A DNA stretch of 64,000 bases from Dipteris shenzhenensis (lineage: Eukaryota > Polypodiophyta > Polypodiopsida > Gleicheniales): the NCBI GenBank assembly GCA_047967505.1, contig CM106540.1. One strand, 5' to 3'. The translations under genes and the position numbers were made by a program. Shown here piece after piece: positions 19,925 to 30,861 of the stretch. Position 1 is the first letter of the stretch. The number at the start of each line of letters is the position of its first letter. The notes beneath the pieces were generated by a model that was not told where the DNA came from, searched no databases, and saw only the letters and a program-made list of their open reading frames with translations.

Positions 19925-21180
19925 ATGGAACGGTCAGGAAAAGGATTCACCCTTGAAGACTTTAAAGGGGAGAAATACTACCAACAAGATCCGCTTCTAC
20001 CAAGTGCTCAAGAAGTGATGGTGAACCTTCTAGAGCAGAATCGGGTTCTCCTATAGCAACTCAAATAACATTCATCCAAACTAGAAGAAAGCAGAAGAAA
20101 GCTAGACTAGGCAAAACAATGTCTTGAGGAAAAAGAAGTAGAAAAGCCACTAGAAGAAAGAGGAACCACAGATTTTGAAAAACTGCTCTTGTTGATGCGT
20201 GAGGAACACAAAAATGAGGAGGCAGTGCGACGCACAGAGCTTGCCTAGGTAGAGAGGCAATAAAAGCTAGACCGAGAGGCAATGCTTCTCTGGAACACAA
20301 ACAAATGTTAGCCACTATGCAGGCAAGTTTGAGCATGGCAGCTGTCACTGCCACAGCTTCATCATCGACAAAGCTAACACCACTCACTCGGTCCACTCCA
20401 AATTTTGTTAAGTATGATGGTAAGTGTGACCATTCATCAATTTTGCAATTCATTCATCAGTTTGCAGCTCATTTTCCATGAGTGCAGATTCAAGATGAGC
20501 AAGACAAAGTCCACCTCATAGCCCCTCATCTTATGGGTGAGGCTATGACTTGGTGGCAACATTGGGCTAGTAAGCATACTAACCCAAGAATATTTAAGAC
20601 GAATTTTGTTTGGGCAACATTTGTGGCCGACCTCAAAGCCCGTTTTCTCCCACCCCAATATATGCTTAACTTGGAGGATGAGGTTTCTTATCTCTCCCAG
20701 AATGGTTTGCCTATGCTGACATACAATGAGGTCATCACGTTGGCACAGCAATTGGGTGTGACAGAGAGCACCAAGATGAAACAATTCATTCAAGAATTGG
20801 ACACCAACATCTATTATACCATTCAGAACTTAGACCCGTTGGATTACAAGCGGGCGCTGACTCTTGCACAAAATTAGGAGATGATGCTGAACAAGGGAAA
20901 GCCCAAGCAGGTTTCCAAAGCCCTGCAGTAGTCAAACAACACAGCAGTAGGTAAGTATCAGAAGAAGGACAACTAATTCCAAAAGAAAGATAGCCAAGCT
21001 TCTGGTCAAAAGAAGGAGTCCAAGCCCAAGATACTTCGGATGAGAAGGCTAAAGCGGGCATTATGGGAGGCTATCTATAGCCCGATGAGCAGAAGTGGTA
21101 CCACCAAGAAACATTGTTGCTTTCATTGCCAGCACATCGCTAGGGATGGCAAGAAGGATCGTCCGAGGTGGCTTATCGAG
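19925..21180 (+). pseudogene. Gypsy element C Gag
   Basis: The start ATG at 19925 (MERSGKGFTLEDF) lies 77 bases after the PBS. The N-terminal part is broken by several stops between 20056 and 20480 and includes a charged helical segment (KLLLLMREEHKNEEA). The retrotransposon-gag domain follows at 20482-20877 (VHLIAPHLMGEAMTWWQHW, FVADLKARFLPP, LEDEVSYLSQNG, MKQFIQELD), stopped at 20875-20877. A degenerate zinc knuckle (CFHCQHIARDGKKD, last Cys lost) is at 21117-21165. In the intact ancestor this would be the capsid/nucleocapsid precursor. A short piece of a related Gag lies at 34636-34712. Confidence 0.8.
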
Positions 21181-21750
21181 AAGGCTGCGAGCGAGAAGGC
21201 TGCGAAGGCACCTACTTCGTCTGTCACCAATGTATTGGCACTTCCAGCCCTACCTCCCATCCTTAGCTCTATGAATGCCATCTTCCTTGCTTTGAACGCC
21301 ATTCCCATAGTGGTCTTTCAAGGTAAGAAGGAGGGCAATTTCTCATATCAAAAGAACGTGCTCATTCAAGTGTACAGCACAGCTAACAGGCATCAATTTA
21401 TTGTCCCGTTTGATATGGGGAGTTCAGAAGATGCCATCTCCCCTCAGCTTGCCAAGACAATGGGGTGCACCTTGGTGCCTCGCGAAATTGTAGTGGACAA
21501 GTTCACGCATGGGCTTGCGCACACACATCACACATAAGGCCATCCATTTCACTTTTTTCGTTCAGAAGGCCATGTTTACATGGGATTTTATTTTAACTCC
21601 TTGTATGGGGTGCGACATGATCCTCGGGATTCAGTGGTTCTGTGAGCATGTACTGATGCCTGATTGGCGACAGGACACCTTCACTATTGTGGAAGGTTTA
21701 CCTAAGCTTGCTGTGATATGCAATGATTGGAGCATACTAGGGATTCCATT
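21181..21750 (+). pseudogene. Gypsy element C protease
   Basis: Follows Gag in an open frame that ends at 21537, with a shift into the frame 21509-22132. Active-site segment is FIVPFDMGSSEDAIS (D-x-G, Asp codon at about 21412), then LAKTMGCTLV; the C-terminal half is CDMILGIQWFCEH (about 21610-21645), the LG(I/R)xW motif of retropepsins. A single frameshift separates the halves. Confidence 0.75.
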
Positions 21751-22735
21751 AATCTCGCATATTCAAGCATGTCGTGCCGCCTGCAAGGGTGCCATGTGTG
21801 CACTTGTCTACATCCAATGCCAAATCATTGTAGTTCAAGCCGCTCCTCTGATGGGGCAAGCGATGGTGGATCTACTCCAAGAGTTCCAAGACATCACGCT
21901 CTGGGATGATCTACCACCCCAGCTTCCTCCTAACCAACTGGAAGACCATTGCATTGATCTACTTCTGGACTTGATACCTCTAAGTAAGTTCCCATATCGA
22001 CTTTCGAAGTCTATGGAGGGGGAGTTAGAGCAGCAATTGTCTCAATTACTCTGCATAGGGTTTATTAGACCTTCTTCTTCACGTTTTGCTGCACCCATTA
22101 TATTTGTGGCAAAGAATAATAAGTCTGCATGACTATGTGTCAACTACAGAGCGCTCAATAAGCTTACAGCATTAAGCAATAAGCTTTCTATGCCTCGCAT
22201 CAAGTACATCTTGGAACGACTCAAAGGTGCAAAATTTTTCTCAAAGATTGACCTTAAGAGTAGCTACCATCAAGTCCAGATTTTTGAAGCTAACATCCCA
22301 AAGATAGCTTTCTGAATAGAGCGAGCTCATTACGAGTTCATCTCGTCATGCCCTTTGTTTTGAAGAATGTACCACCAACATTCTACAAGATGATGTCACG
22401 GGTATTTATAGACTATATTGGGAAGTGCTTGTTCATCTTTCTTGATGATATCCTTATCTTTTTTGTAATAGCTAAGTAGCACATTAAGCATGTGCGATGT
22501 GCCCTAAAGTTATTACGTGATAACTAGCTATACCTCAATATTGCAAAGAAAAGTGAAGTCGGCTTGTTGGACATTCAATATTTGGGCTACATCATTAGTG
22601 CTCAAGGGATTCGATTGGACCCAGAGAAGATTCAAGCTATCACTAGTTGGGTTGTCCCCACGATGGCTCAGGAGATCCGATCCTTTGTGGGATTGTGTCA
22701 AGCATACTTGTGATTCTTGCTGCCATTTTACTGAG
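21751..22735 (+). pseudogene. Gypsy element C reverse transcriptase, truncated
   Basis: The open frame ending at 22132 carries FQDITLWDDLPPQLPPN, LLDLIPLSKFPYRLS, QLLCIGFIRPSSSRFAAPIIFVAKN. After a TGA come CVNYRALNKLT, KIDLKSSYHQVQI (first catalytic Asp, about 22241), a shift near 22345, KMMSRVFIDYIGKCLFIFLDDIL (FLDD, about 22437) and YLGYIISAQGIRLDPEKI. It ends with RSFVGLCQAYL, where copia family B begins on the opposite strand. RNase H and integrase are absent, so the element is 3'-truncated. Confidence 0.88.
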
Positions 22736-23206
22736 GTGTAAGCCTCACTATAAGTTGATGTGTGATGCTTTTCTCCTTTAAAAATGCCTCAAAGTCATGA
22801 GACATATACTCCCCCCCTCTATCTGTGCAAAGTGTCTGCACTTGGAGTTCTGTCTCATTCTCAGCCATAGCCACAAAGTTTTGAAATGCATAAACACTTC
22901 TGATTTTGCCTTAAGACCATAGACCCAAGTATAATTGGTGATGTCATCTATGAATGTAACATAATACAGACAACCACCAAAAGCAGATGTCCTCATGGGA
23001 CCACAGACATCACTATGTATGAGCTGTAATTTTCGAGTAGCCTTTACTGCACCATCCTTCTGAAAAGGAAATCTATGCATCTTGCCAAGGATGCAACCCT
23101 CACATGCATGAGGAGGAGGTGACTCCAAAGGAGGCAATGAACCATAGCATGCTTCTAAAGTGTCATCAAGCTGCCATAGCTCATGTGCCCATATCTGACA
23201 TGCCAT
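22736..23206 (-). pseudogene. Copia family B: integrase N-terminal part
   Basis: From high to low coordinates: WAHELWQLDDTLEACYGSLPP and CEGCILGKMHRFPF (GAG-pre-integrase, CxxC), LQLIHSDVCGPM (first catalytic Asp), YYVTFIDDITNYTWVY, then a shift into GGEYMSHDFEAFL and LTPQ-stop-NG. It stops at the 22720-22745 junction with gypsy element C, so the catalytic Glu, RT and RNase H are gone. Confidence 0.82.
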
Positions 23207-23423
23207 AACTCCGCATTCTGCATCATAGCAGTGGGAGTGCTCATTAAAAGTGCAAGATCGAATATTTTCTCATATATGTCAAGCTGAAAAAGACTCTGAT
23301 ACAAAGCACCAAACAACATCAAAGCATAGTCATTCTCTTTGTCTTTGACTTCACACTTAGCATCATCAAATATAACCTAAAATCCTCCTCTGTTGAGAGA
23401 GGACATTTAAAGCAAATTCTTCT

Positions 23424-23786
23424 TTATACCTGGCACATAAAGAACATTTGAAATTCTGAAATATTGCCATCAGTGGATGTGAGGATGACGTCCCCCACTC
23501 CACACACTGAATAAGAAGAATTATTTGCACAAGTCACCTTCTGTTTAGTAGGTGGAGGATGCAGAGATGCAAAAAGACTCTTCTTAGAAGAGATGTGCTT
23601 AGAAGCATCACTATCAAAATACCAAGTATTCAGTGTCTCATTGACACTGAGAGAGCATGCATCCTTTGAAGGGTCATAACTGCAAGTCAAGAAAGCATAC
23701 AGGTCATCATCAAGAGAGGCTGTAGTATTTGAACTACCCACCGAAGAATCTGAAATGCAAGACAAAAAGGCATAGTACTCTTCCAC
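23424..23786 (-). pseudogene. Copia family B: protease
   Basis: 120-aa frame with the aspartic-protease signature TWYFDSDASKHIS. The usual DSGAS has become DSDAS, which should destroy activity. Between it and integrase (23206-23424) there are stops and shifts. Confidence 0.75.
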
Positions 23787-23799
23787 ATAACATTTCTTC

Positions 23800-24700
23800 T
23801 TTTCTTTAGCTATGCACTTCTTGCATTCACCAATATAATGTCCTAGCTTCTTGTAGTAGTGACAAATGCCCTTCTTTTTAGGTTTATCTGCATCACCCTT
23901 AGCCTTATAAGAGGGCTGTCCTGAATCAGCTTTATGTAATGTGCGGGCTGAGTGGCATGTTGCTTTTGTTGCCCTTTTCCTTTGGGCTTAAACTTAGAAA
24001 GCATGGCATGCTCGCCAGCCCATGTTGCCATATTTCATCTTGTCTGCTATTCCTGCAATAGAAGTCCTACCAACTCATGAAAAGAGAGAGGATTACTGCC
24101 CCCCCTCAATGACAAATTCAGTGAGGTGTGGAAACCAAGATAGGATTCAAGAAGGGAATTCATAGTGGTGGTAATCATCTCTGAATCCAGAATAACTTCA
24201 TGTATATTCAACAACTGCTCCCTCAAATCCTGAAGCTTTGTGAGGTGAGCATTCATGAAATCTCCCTCATCCATATGCGTATGAGATAACTCTCTCTTCA
24301 GGAAGGAAACTTTGGCATCATTTCTTGCTGCAAACATACTCTCCAAAATCTCCCAAGTTGCCTTTAAGGTCTTGCATGACTGAATGTGAGGAATAATGAA
24401 CCTCTTGATAGAAAGAGCTTATGCATCCCTAGAATCCCATCTTTTTTGCTCTGTTGTGGGAGCCACTGGAGTAGCAACTGCTCCAATTACTTGTGTTGCA
24501 TTTTGACCTCTACCCCTGCCTCCAGTTGTAGGAGTGATAGGCGTAGCCACAGAATCTGGCCTTGCCTCATCTCCACTGACATAATCCCAAAGATGTCTGC
24601 CAACCAAGATGTTGCAAACCATAAAACTCCACAAGGAGTAGTTGGTGCCATCCAACTTATCCTCCTATGTGAGGACTCCAAACACCTCATTGGGAGCCAG
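23800..24700 (-). pseudogene. Copia family B: Gag
   Basis: Frames 24419-24655 (MDGTNYSLWSFMVCNILVG, then a Gly/Thr/Pro-rich insert with GGRGRGQNATQ) and 24047-24346 (FLKRELSHTHMDEGDFMNAHL, LREQLLNIHE, SLLESYLGFHTSL) give the copia Gag in order. A knuckle-like CHYYKKLGHYIGEC near 23835-23880 has its second Cys changed to Tyr. Frames are separated by shifts or stops. Confidence 0.78.
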
Positions 24701-25606
24701 AGTCTACCAAAGAAAATATGCCCATAGTGACAATTATTGTCACAACCTATCAAAGGCTTAAAATGCACCACAAAAAGTAGCAAAAGTCTATGATTTGACT
24801 CACACTAAGTCCAAAACTGCTTGCAAATCTCCCAAACGGTCTTTCAGCTGCCAAATTGCATCCGAATGCCAAAAGCCCCAATTTCTTCAAGGAAATTGCA
24901 TCCAAAAGAGGGCAAATTCACTGAATGCCACAAAAATGCTTGAAGTTAAAGTACATAACCAAAAGCCCCAAATTTTGGGGTGAAATTGAGTTGAAATTGG
25001 GGCAAATTCATGAGAGCCCCAAATGCCACTCAAATTTCAAGTCTCCTACAAAAGTCCCAAATTTCCACTTGCTACAAAGAATTTACAGCCAAACAATGGC
25101 TCAATGCACAAATGCCTGCAAATGGACCATGCAAGAAGAACCTTGTGCAATAAGCTTGCAACAATCCATACAATATGGACAGTACAATTGTACGGCCAGC
25201 TAACTGGAGCTATATGAAATGGCGGTGCTGACTGTACGATAGAGTACAGAATGGCCCTATATGGAATAGCGTACGAAACTTGCACGTGCAATGCTGATGC
25301 AGTATGGATGACGCACGAACTTGAATGTTGTAGCTGTGCAAACTACTAGCAACAGTACAGGGGGCGCTGATGTATGGATGTATGGTGACTGATACAGATC
25401 TGTACGTTTGTACGGACGACGGAACGATGCTAACTATATGGGATCTATACATTGTACAAATGACAACACGACGTTGTACAGAATGCTTCCAAGAGCTATT
25501 GTAGGTACGGAATGGCAACAATGCGACGGTACAGGTAGGTGGTACAAAATCCGTACAGTCATACGAACTGTACGGATAAAGATAAGAAGATGGGGAGGGT
25601 GAACTT
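24701..25606 (-). other. Leader of copia family B with GTAC cluster
   Basis: About 900 bases between PBS and Gag with no supported frame. 24780-25090 is rich in repeated phrases such as GCCCCAAATT. In 25182-25573 the tetranucleotide GTAC occurs 15 times, against 1-2 expected. The antisense open frame across 25210-25794 runs over the PBS and LTR and is taken as chance. Confidence 0.65.
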
Positions 25607-25618
25607 GCTCTGATACCA
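25607..25618 (-). other. Primer-binding site of copia family B
   Basis: Minus strand reads TGGTATCAGAGC, two bases inside an LTR ending CTCCCACA. Confidence 0.9.
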
Positions 25619-25620
25619 AA

Positions 25621-25909
25621 TGTGGGAGCAAGGTGAGCAAGAGAGTGAGAGCAAAATGTAAGTGTATTGAATAGAAGAAGTAGAATGAGTGTAGTACAAA
25701 GAAACAGTGAGGGGTTTTGTCCAAGTGACAAAACCCTATCTTGTCCACTAACCGTAGCTAGAAATTGGACTGTGGTTAGGGGGAAAAACCTCAATGAGGG
25801 AAAAGTGCCTCTAGCCTACTTATTACAATACATTGGCCACTACCTAGAATATGATAATAATTCTAACATGAATAACCTCATCATCATCTTTGTTGTCATC
25901 CTCACAACA
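25621..25909 (-). repeat. 5' LTR of copia family B (limits inferred)
   Basis: The inner edge is fixed by the PBS (TGTGGGAGCAAGG on the plus strand). The outer edge is inferred from a TG...CA rule at CTCACAACA (25909), giving 289 bp. No 3' LTR survives for comparison. About 70 bases of flank separate it from family A copy 2. Confidence 0.6.
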
Positions 25910-25980
25910 TGAAAATTTTGAATCTATCACTGGATCATGAGATCTTGAATCATCATCAATCTCAAGAATCATGTTGACCT

Positions 25981-26332
25981 TGTGAAGAGAGTGGGAGAGA
26001 AGGAAGGAGTCTCACTTGCAGCTTTCTCACATACACAATGGGGGAATATACACAAAGGTGGAAGCTAAAAACAATTTTCCTCTTCTTAGTTGTGAAAACC
26101 AAAAGAACTCAAGTACAAAAGAATAGGTGAACCCTATATGTGGGTTTCAAACCAAACTCAGCTAACTAAGGTGGCATACTAACTGAGCCACTAACTAGAG
26201 TACATAAAGATAGCTGTCATCCAGCTATTATTCATGGGCGGTGTACCAATCGCATCTATGACTAACAAGTCGGTGACATGAATGCACAACGGTCATGCTG
26301 GCATATCACAAGTGGAGCTCGATATCTCAACA
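25981..26332 (-). repeat. 3' LTR, copia family A copy 2
   Basis: 352 bp, aligned end to end with 561-916 (opposite strand). The PPT abuts at 26333 (CTCCCCCTCGAG on the plus strand). No 5' LTR was found upstream of the Gag, so copy 2 is truncated or rearranged at its 5' end. Confidence 0.87.
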
Positions 26333-28400
26333 CTCCCCCTCGAGCTCAATCCCAATTCCTGCACACCAAGTAGGTCTCTGAACTTGCGTAGCTTCTCTAT
26401 GCCCAATGCCTTCATGAATATGTCAGCTACCTGATCCTCTGTGCTGACATAAACTAGATTAATAAAACCTACAAGAACCTTCTCCTGCACATAGTGATAA
26501 TGCACCTCAATGTGCTTTGTTCTAGCATGATAGACTGGGTTATTTGCCAAGTGTATACTACTCATGTTGTCACAATAAATGACAACTGGCCCATTTGTAG
26601 ATTGATGCATATCATAAAGTAGCTTATGCAACCAAGCTGCCTCACATGCACCCATTGCTGCACCCCTGTACTCAGCCTCTGTGCTCGACAAGGAAACTGT
26701 AGGCTGTTTCTTGCTACTCCAAGTGACTGTAGCACTCCAAAAAGAGAACACATATCCACTAGTAGATCGTCTATCAGAAATACTACCATCCCAATCAGCA
26801 TCAGTGTATCCATGCAACTGTATCACAACCCTAGTCTCATAATAGTCCATACTACAATGTGGACTTCACATACCTCAGTATGTGTCTAGCCGCATCCAAA
26901 TGCAGTTTCCTTGGAGCCTGCATAAACTGACTTACCAACCCAACATCATAGCTCAAATCTGGTTTAGTAATAGTCATATAAATCAAACTTCCTACTATGC
27001 ATCTGTACATAGTAGGGTCTTCCAGAAGCTCACATGCATCTGCGCTCAACTTCACATTCTGCTCCAAAGGAACTAAAATAGGCGTACAGCTTATCAACCC
27101 ATATTTGGATAGCATGTCCAATCCATACTGCCCCTGCAAGAGCCATATCCCACTTGTGGATATAATCACCTCAATGCCCAAGAAGTAACACAGCTCTCCC
27201 AAGTCCTTCATCTCAAACTTCTACCTCAATAGCATTTTCACATGAAGGATATCTTCATCACTATCACCTGTGATGATCAAATCATCAACATAAATGACAA
27301 GCAGCATAATGCCTTTCTCTGTTTTTCTCACATAAAGTGAGAAATCTGCCTTGGAAATCTGAAATCCAATAGTGACAAGATAATGTCCTATCTTGTCAAA
27401 CCATGCTCTGGGTGCTTGCTTCAAGCCATACAAGGCTTTCTTCAACCTGCAAACAAACTCAGGATGAATAGCATGAACATAACCCAGTGGCTGCTCCATA
27501 TAGACCTCTTCTTGCAAATCACCATGCAAGAAAGCATTCTTTACATCCATCTGATGTAAAGACCATCCCTTTGATGCATCCATAGCAATGACTACTCTTA
27601 CGGTTGCCATCCTTGCAACCGGACTGAATGTTTCTTCATAATCAATGCCATATGTCTATGCATACCCCTTGACAACTAATCTTGCCTTATATATGTTCAC
27701 AAAACCATCTGCATTGTGCTGAATCACCTTATAAACCCACTTGTAGCCAATTGCATTCTTGTCTTTAGGTAAAGGCACCGATTCCCATGTAGCATTTGCT
27801 TCCAAGGCATCCATTTCTTCATCCATGGCTTTCTCCTATTTTTCTTTCCCCATGGTTTGCTTAAAAGAAGTGGGTTCTGGTTCATGTATCATTTTGACCA
27901 TATAGGCATAGTGAATGGCTGTAAATCCATCATATTTCAGCCTATCCACAAGATACCTAGCTTTGGTAGACTTGCACAAAATAGGCTCACTACCAAGTGC
28001 TCTCAAAACATCCCTTATCTTCCTTACTCCAGGTGTAACAACAGAAGGAATACCCAACTCATCATCAAGGCTCTGGTCTGAGCTACTGGATTCACCATCC
28101 ACATAAGAGTGACCTGCATTCACATCAACCATGCGCTGATCTACTTTCTCTTTTCCTTTTCATGATACTTGCATACCACTATCTGCATTGCTTTGAGGAG
28201 ATTCTCCTGATCTCAATTTGCGTCTCCATGGCTAAGTATGTGAACCACTGCTAGAGGACACTACAGGTCCACTTATATTTTGTGATTGCTGCTGTGAATT
28301 CTATGTAGCATTACCATTTTGTGCATCTACATCATCAATCACATTTACTGGTTTATACCAGCTGCTCATCTCATCAAGAACAAGACCTCTCCTCACTATA
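26333..28400 (-). pseudogene. Family A copy 2: RT and RNase H
   Basis: From high to low: linker with SEPILCKSTKARY, a stop-interrupted KWVYKV region near 27720, [21 protein letters not shown] (27500-27560), [36 protein letters not shown] (27260-27300), a stop near 27218, KDLGELCYFLGIEV, then RNase H with GYTDADW, SSTEAEYRGAA, YCDNMSSIHLA and ARTKHIEVHYHYV. At least five stops in the region. Its RNase H frame (26293-26850) runs into the LTR like copy 1. Confidence 0.9.
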
Positions 28401-28429
28401 AACTTACGAGTAGAAGGGTTATAGCATCT

Positions 28430-29639
28430 ATACCCTTTCTACTGTAGAGAATAACCAATAAAGATGCACTTCTCAACTTTTGGATCCAACTTGGATCTCA
28501 ACTCATCTGGCACATGAACATAGGCAACGCAACCAAAAAATTTCAAATGAGAAATATTTGGTTTCCTACCAGTATACCTCTCCTCTAGCGTCATGCCATG
28601 TATTGCTGCAGTGGGAGTTTTGTTCATTATGTAGACTGCTATAGCAACTGCTTCAGCCCAATAATAAATTGGTAGGTCTTTTTCATTGAGCAAAGCATGA
28701 GATACCTCTCCAATATGCCTATTTTTCCTTTTTGCAAGTCCATTTTGCTATGGGGTATGACTGCATGAATATTGCTGCTTTATGCCATGCTCCTGCAGGA
28801 AACTTGCAAATGCATTTGACCTTAGGCATTTTATTTGCAGGCATGTTTCTTTTTCAACCATAGCTTTCAAAGCTTTGAAATGCCCAAACACTTCACTTTT
28901 ATTTTTCATAAAATACACCCAAACTTTTCTGCTGTAGTCATCGATGAAAGTGACAAAATAATGACAGCCTCCAATAGATGCAGCTTTAGTAGTCCACACA
29001 TCAGAGTGGATTAATTCCAATTGCCTCTTACTCTCTTGAACATGTCTAAACACTATATTGGGGAATTTGGGAATCTCCCAAGTACCACTTTCAAGTAAAG
29101 GGTTAAGATTTGACCATGTGGCCAAAACTTGAATCCTTATTTGAAAGTGGGACTTGGGAGGATTCACTAATATGGTGTTTAGGATGGATTCCACTTTCAA
29201 GTAATGGGTTCAGATTTGACCATGTGGCCAAATCTTAGCCACATTGGGAAGTGCCAAACTATTTGGAAATTCCCAAATTCTCTAATATAGTGTTTCTAGG
29301 AAATGGTTTCCTTGCTTGTTTTCCAAATTGACAGGCTTCATATACCTTATGCATTTCTGCAACCTTGAACTTAGGCAATCTTGCAACAATATTTTGGGCC
29401 TGCATTAATTTAAGTCACTGTACATTAACATGACCAATGCGTTTATGCCAGATATCAATACCTGCAACTACATGGGTCCCATGTGCAAACATTGATGCAC
29501 TCAATTCAGGCATGTTCACATCCAACGTAAACATCATGCCCTTCTTCTTCCCTTTTGCTATCAAGCGACCTTTATTTTTCATATCCTCAACAAAGCTTCC
29601 ATGAGGATTAAATCTGACCTGCAAGCTCTGCTCAACCAT
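28430..29639 (-). pseudogene. Family A copy 2: integrase, disrupted
   Basis: GAG-pre-integrase (29415-29639, ending HKRIGHVNVQ), first Asp in LELIHSDVWTTKAAS, YYSRKVWVYFMKNKSEVF, then LQIKCLRSNAFASFLQEHG, where 24 bases present in copies 3 and 4 are missing and with them the second catalytic Asp (DGGGEYLS). C-terminal YWAEAVAIAVYIMNKTP and LKFFGCVAYVHVPDELR follow at 28439-28693. A 246-bp MITE interrupts the domain at 29049-29294. Confidence 0.88.
29049..29294. mobile_element. MITE inserted in family A copy 2
   Basis: Copies 3 and 4 lack this segment, so its limits are exact. It is flanked by TCTA at 29045-29048 and 29295-29298. Ends are AACACTATATTGGGGAATTT and its near-complement AAATTCTCTAATATAGTGTT (about 25 bp, two mismatches). 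Inside, a block CCACTTTCAAGTAA...GTGGCCAAA occurs twice (29085 and 29191), and an internal terminus-like CTAATATGGTGTTT at about 29168 suggests a foldback plus a partial duplicate. A 4-bp TSD is unusual and the superfamily is unclear. Confidence 0.88.
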
Positions 29640-30861
29640 TTGACCAATAGAAACCAGGTTCTTGGTGATATTCGGGACATGAAATACATCAGAAAGGTAT
29701 TTCTTTTTTCCATCCTACATAGACAAAGGAATTTTACCAATCTGCACAATAGGATGTGCAGTATCATCACCAGTCTCCACAAATCTTGGTCTTTCCATTT
29801 TCCTTGCATCCTGCATCCATTCTGTATGACGTGTCATGTGGTTTGGCACACCTGTGTCAACACACCACACATCATTGCCTTCTTCTGCACTTGTCACAAA
29901 ATTGGTCATGTGCTACACCATAAAAAGATGCTCATTTCTGTCATCACCCTATCTACTAGAGGATGCGTAATTGCCTTGCTGCAATTTTCCAGTCATGATG
30001 TCATTTTGCTTTTTATAGCAGTCTTTAACCATATGACCCATTTTACCATAGTAGTAGCATTCAACATTGCTGTTTGCATTTTGGCCTCTCTGCCATCCAC
30101 CACGACCTCTTTGGCTCCCCCTACCTCTAAAGTTACCACATCCTCCTCCATAGGACTGGTTTTCTTGAATTTGCTGCATATTCTGATCTTTGCCATGGCC
30201 TCCAAATCGGCCTACTCTACCTCTTCCAGCATTTGAGTAGAAAACTTCTTTTGAAGTTCCTCCTGAAGAAGATGCACCACCATTTCTCTGCTCTTCAGAA
30301 ATTAGAAGAGCAATCAACTCCTCAAAATTAGGAAAATTCTCACGGAGGGCAATGGATGTCTGGAATTGTTCATAATCCTTTCCTAGACCATTCAAGGTCA
30401 CAGAAACTAAATCATCATCTTCCACTGGTGACCCAATAGAAGCAAGTGCATCTGCAATCTACTTCACCTTCATGTGGTAGTCATTGATTTTCTCTCTGCA
30501 CATTTTGCAACTCTTGCTTGAGCTGCATTTTCCTGGCTTGCGTAATTGTGCCATACGTTTTTGTCAAAGTATCCCACACCTCTTTCGGCGTGCTTGCATC
30601 CCGAATATGCACAATCATAGAATCTGAAATACTGATAGACAACCAGTACATAACTTTTATGGCTCTCTCATGCCAACCTTTAAATGCCTGCAACTCTTGT
30701 TGATTGGGAACATTAGGAATAACTGGTTCTTGTTCAGCTCCAATAATGAAATCCCAGTAGCCTTTTCCCTTAAGGAAATTCGTCATTCTAAACTTCCATG
30801 GTTGGAAGTTGTTCTTGTCAATATTTTTAGTGACAGTCTGTGAAAGAGCATCAGACGCCAT
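29640..30861 (-). pseudogene. Family A copy 2: Gag and protease
   Basis: Gag starts at 30861 (MASDALSQTVTKNIDKNNF), with WKFRMTNFLKGKGYWDFI and ARKMQLKQELQNVQRENQ to a stop at 30481. It continues in 29949-30425 with NGLGKDYEQFQTSI, a Gly/Arg-rich tail and a knuckle CYYYGKMGHMVKDC (second Cys is Tyr). The protease segment CVDTGVPNHMTRH is at 29825-29880 (DTGVP in place of DSGAS). Two or three stops separate the blocks. Confidence 0.88.

Noticed and set aside
20061-20793. Two minus-strand frames of 118-130 aa
   Set aside because: They are antisense shadows of the gypsy element C Gag, whose plus-strand reading has recognisable motifs.
25210-25794. 194-aa minus-strand open frame
   Set aside because: It runs through the leader, PBS and LTR of copia family B; its content is low-complexity Ser/His/Tyr-rich and has no domain. 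Taken as chance in GTAC-rich DNA.
29601-30236. 211-aa plus-strand frame
   Set aside because: Antisense to Gag and protease of family A copy 2; no independent support.
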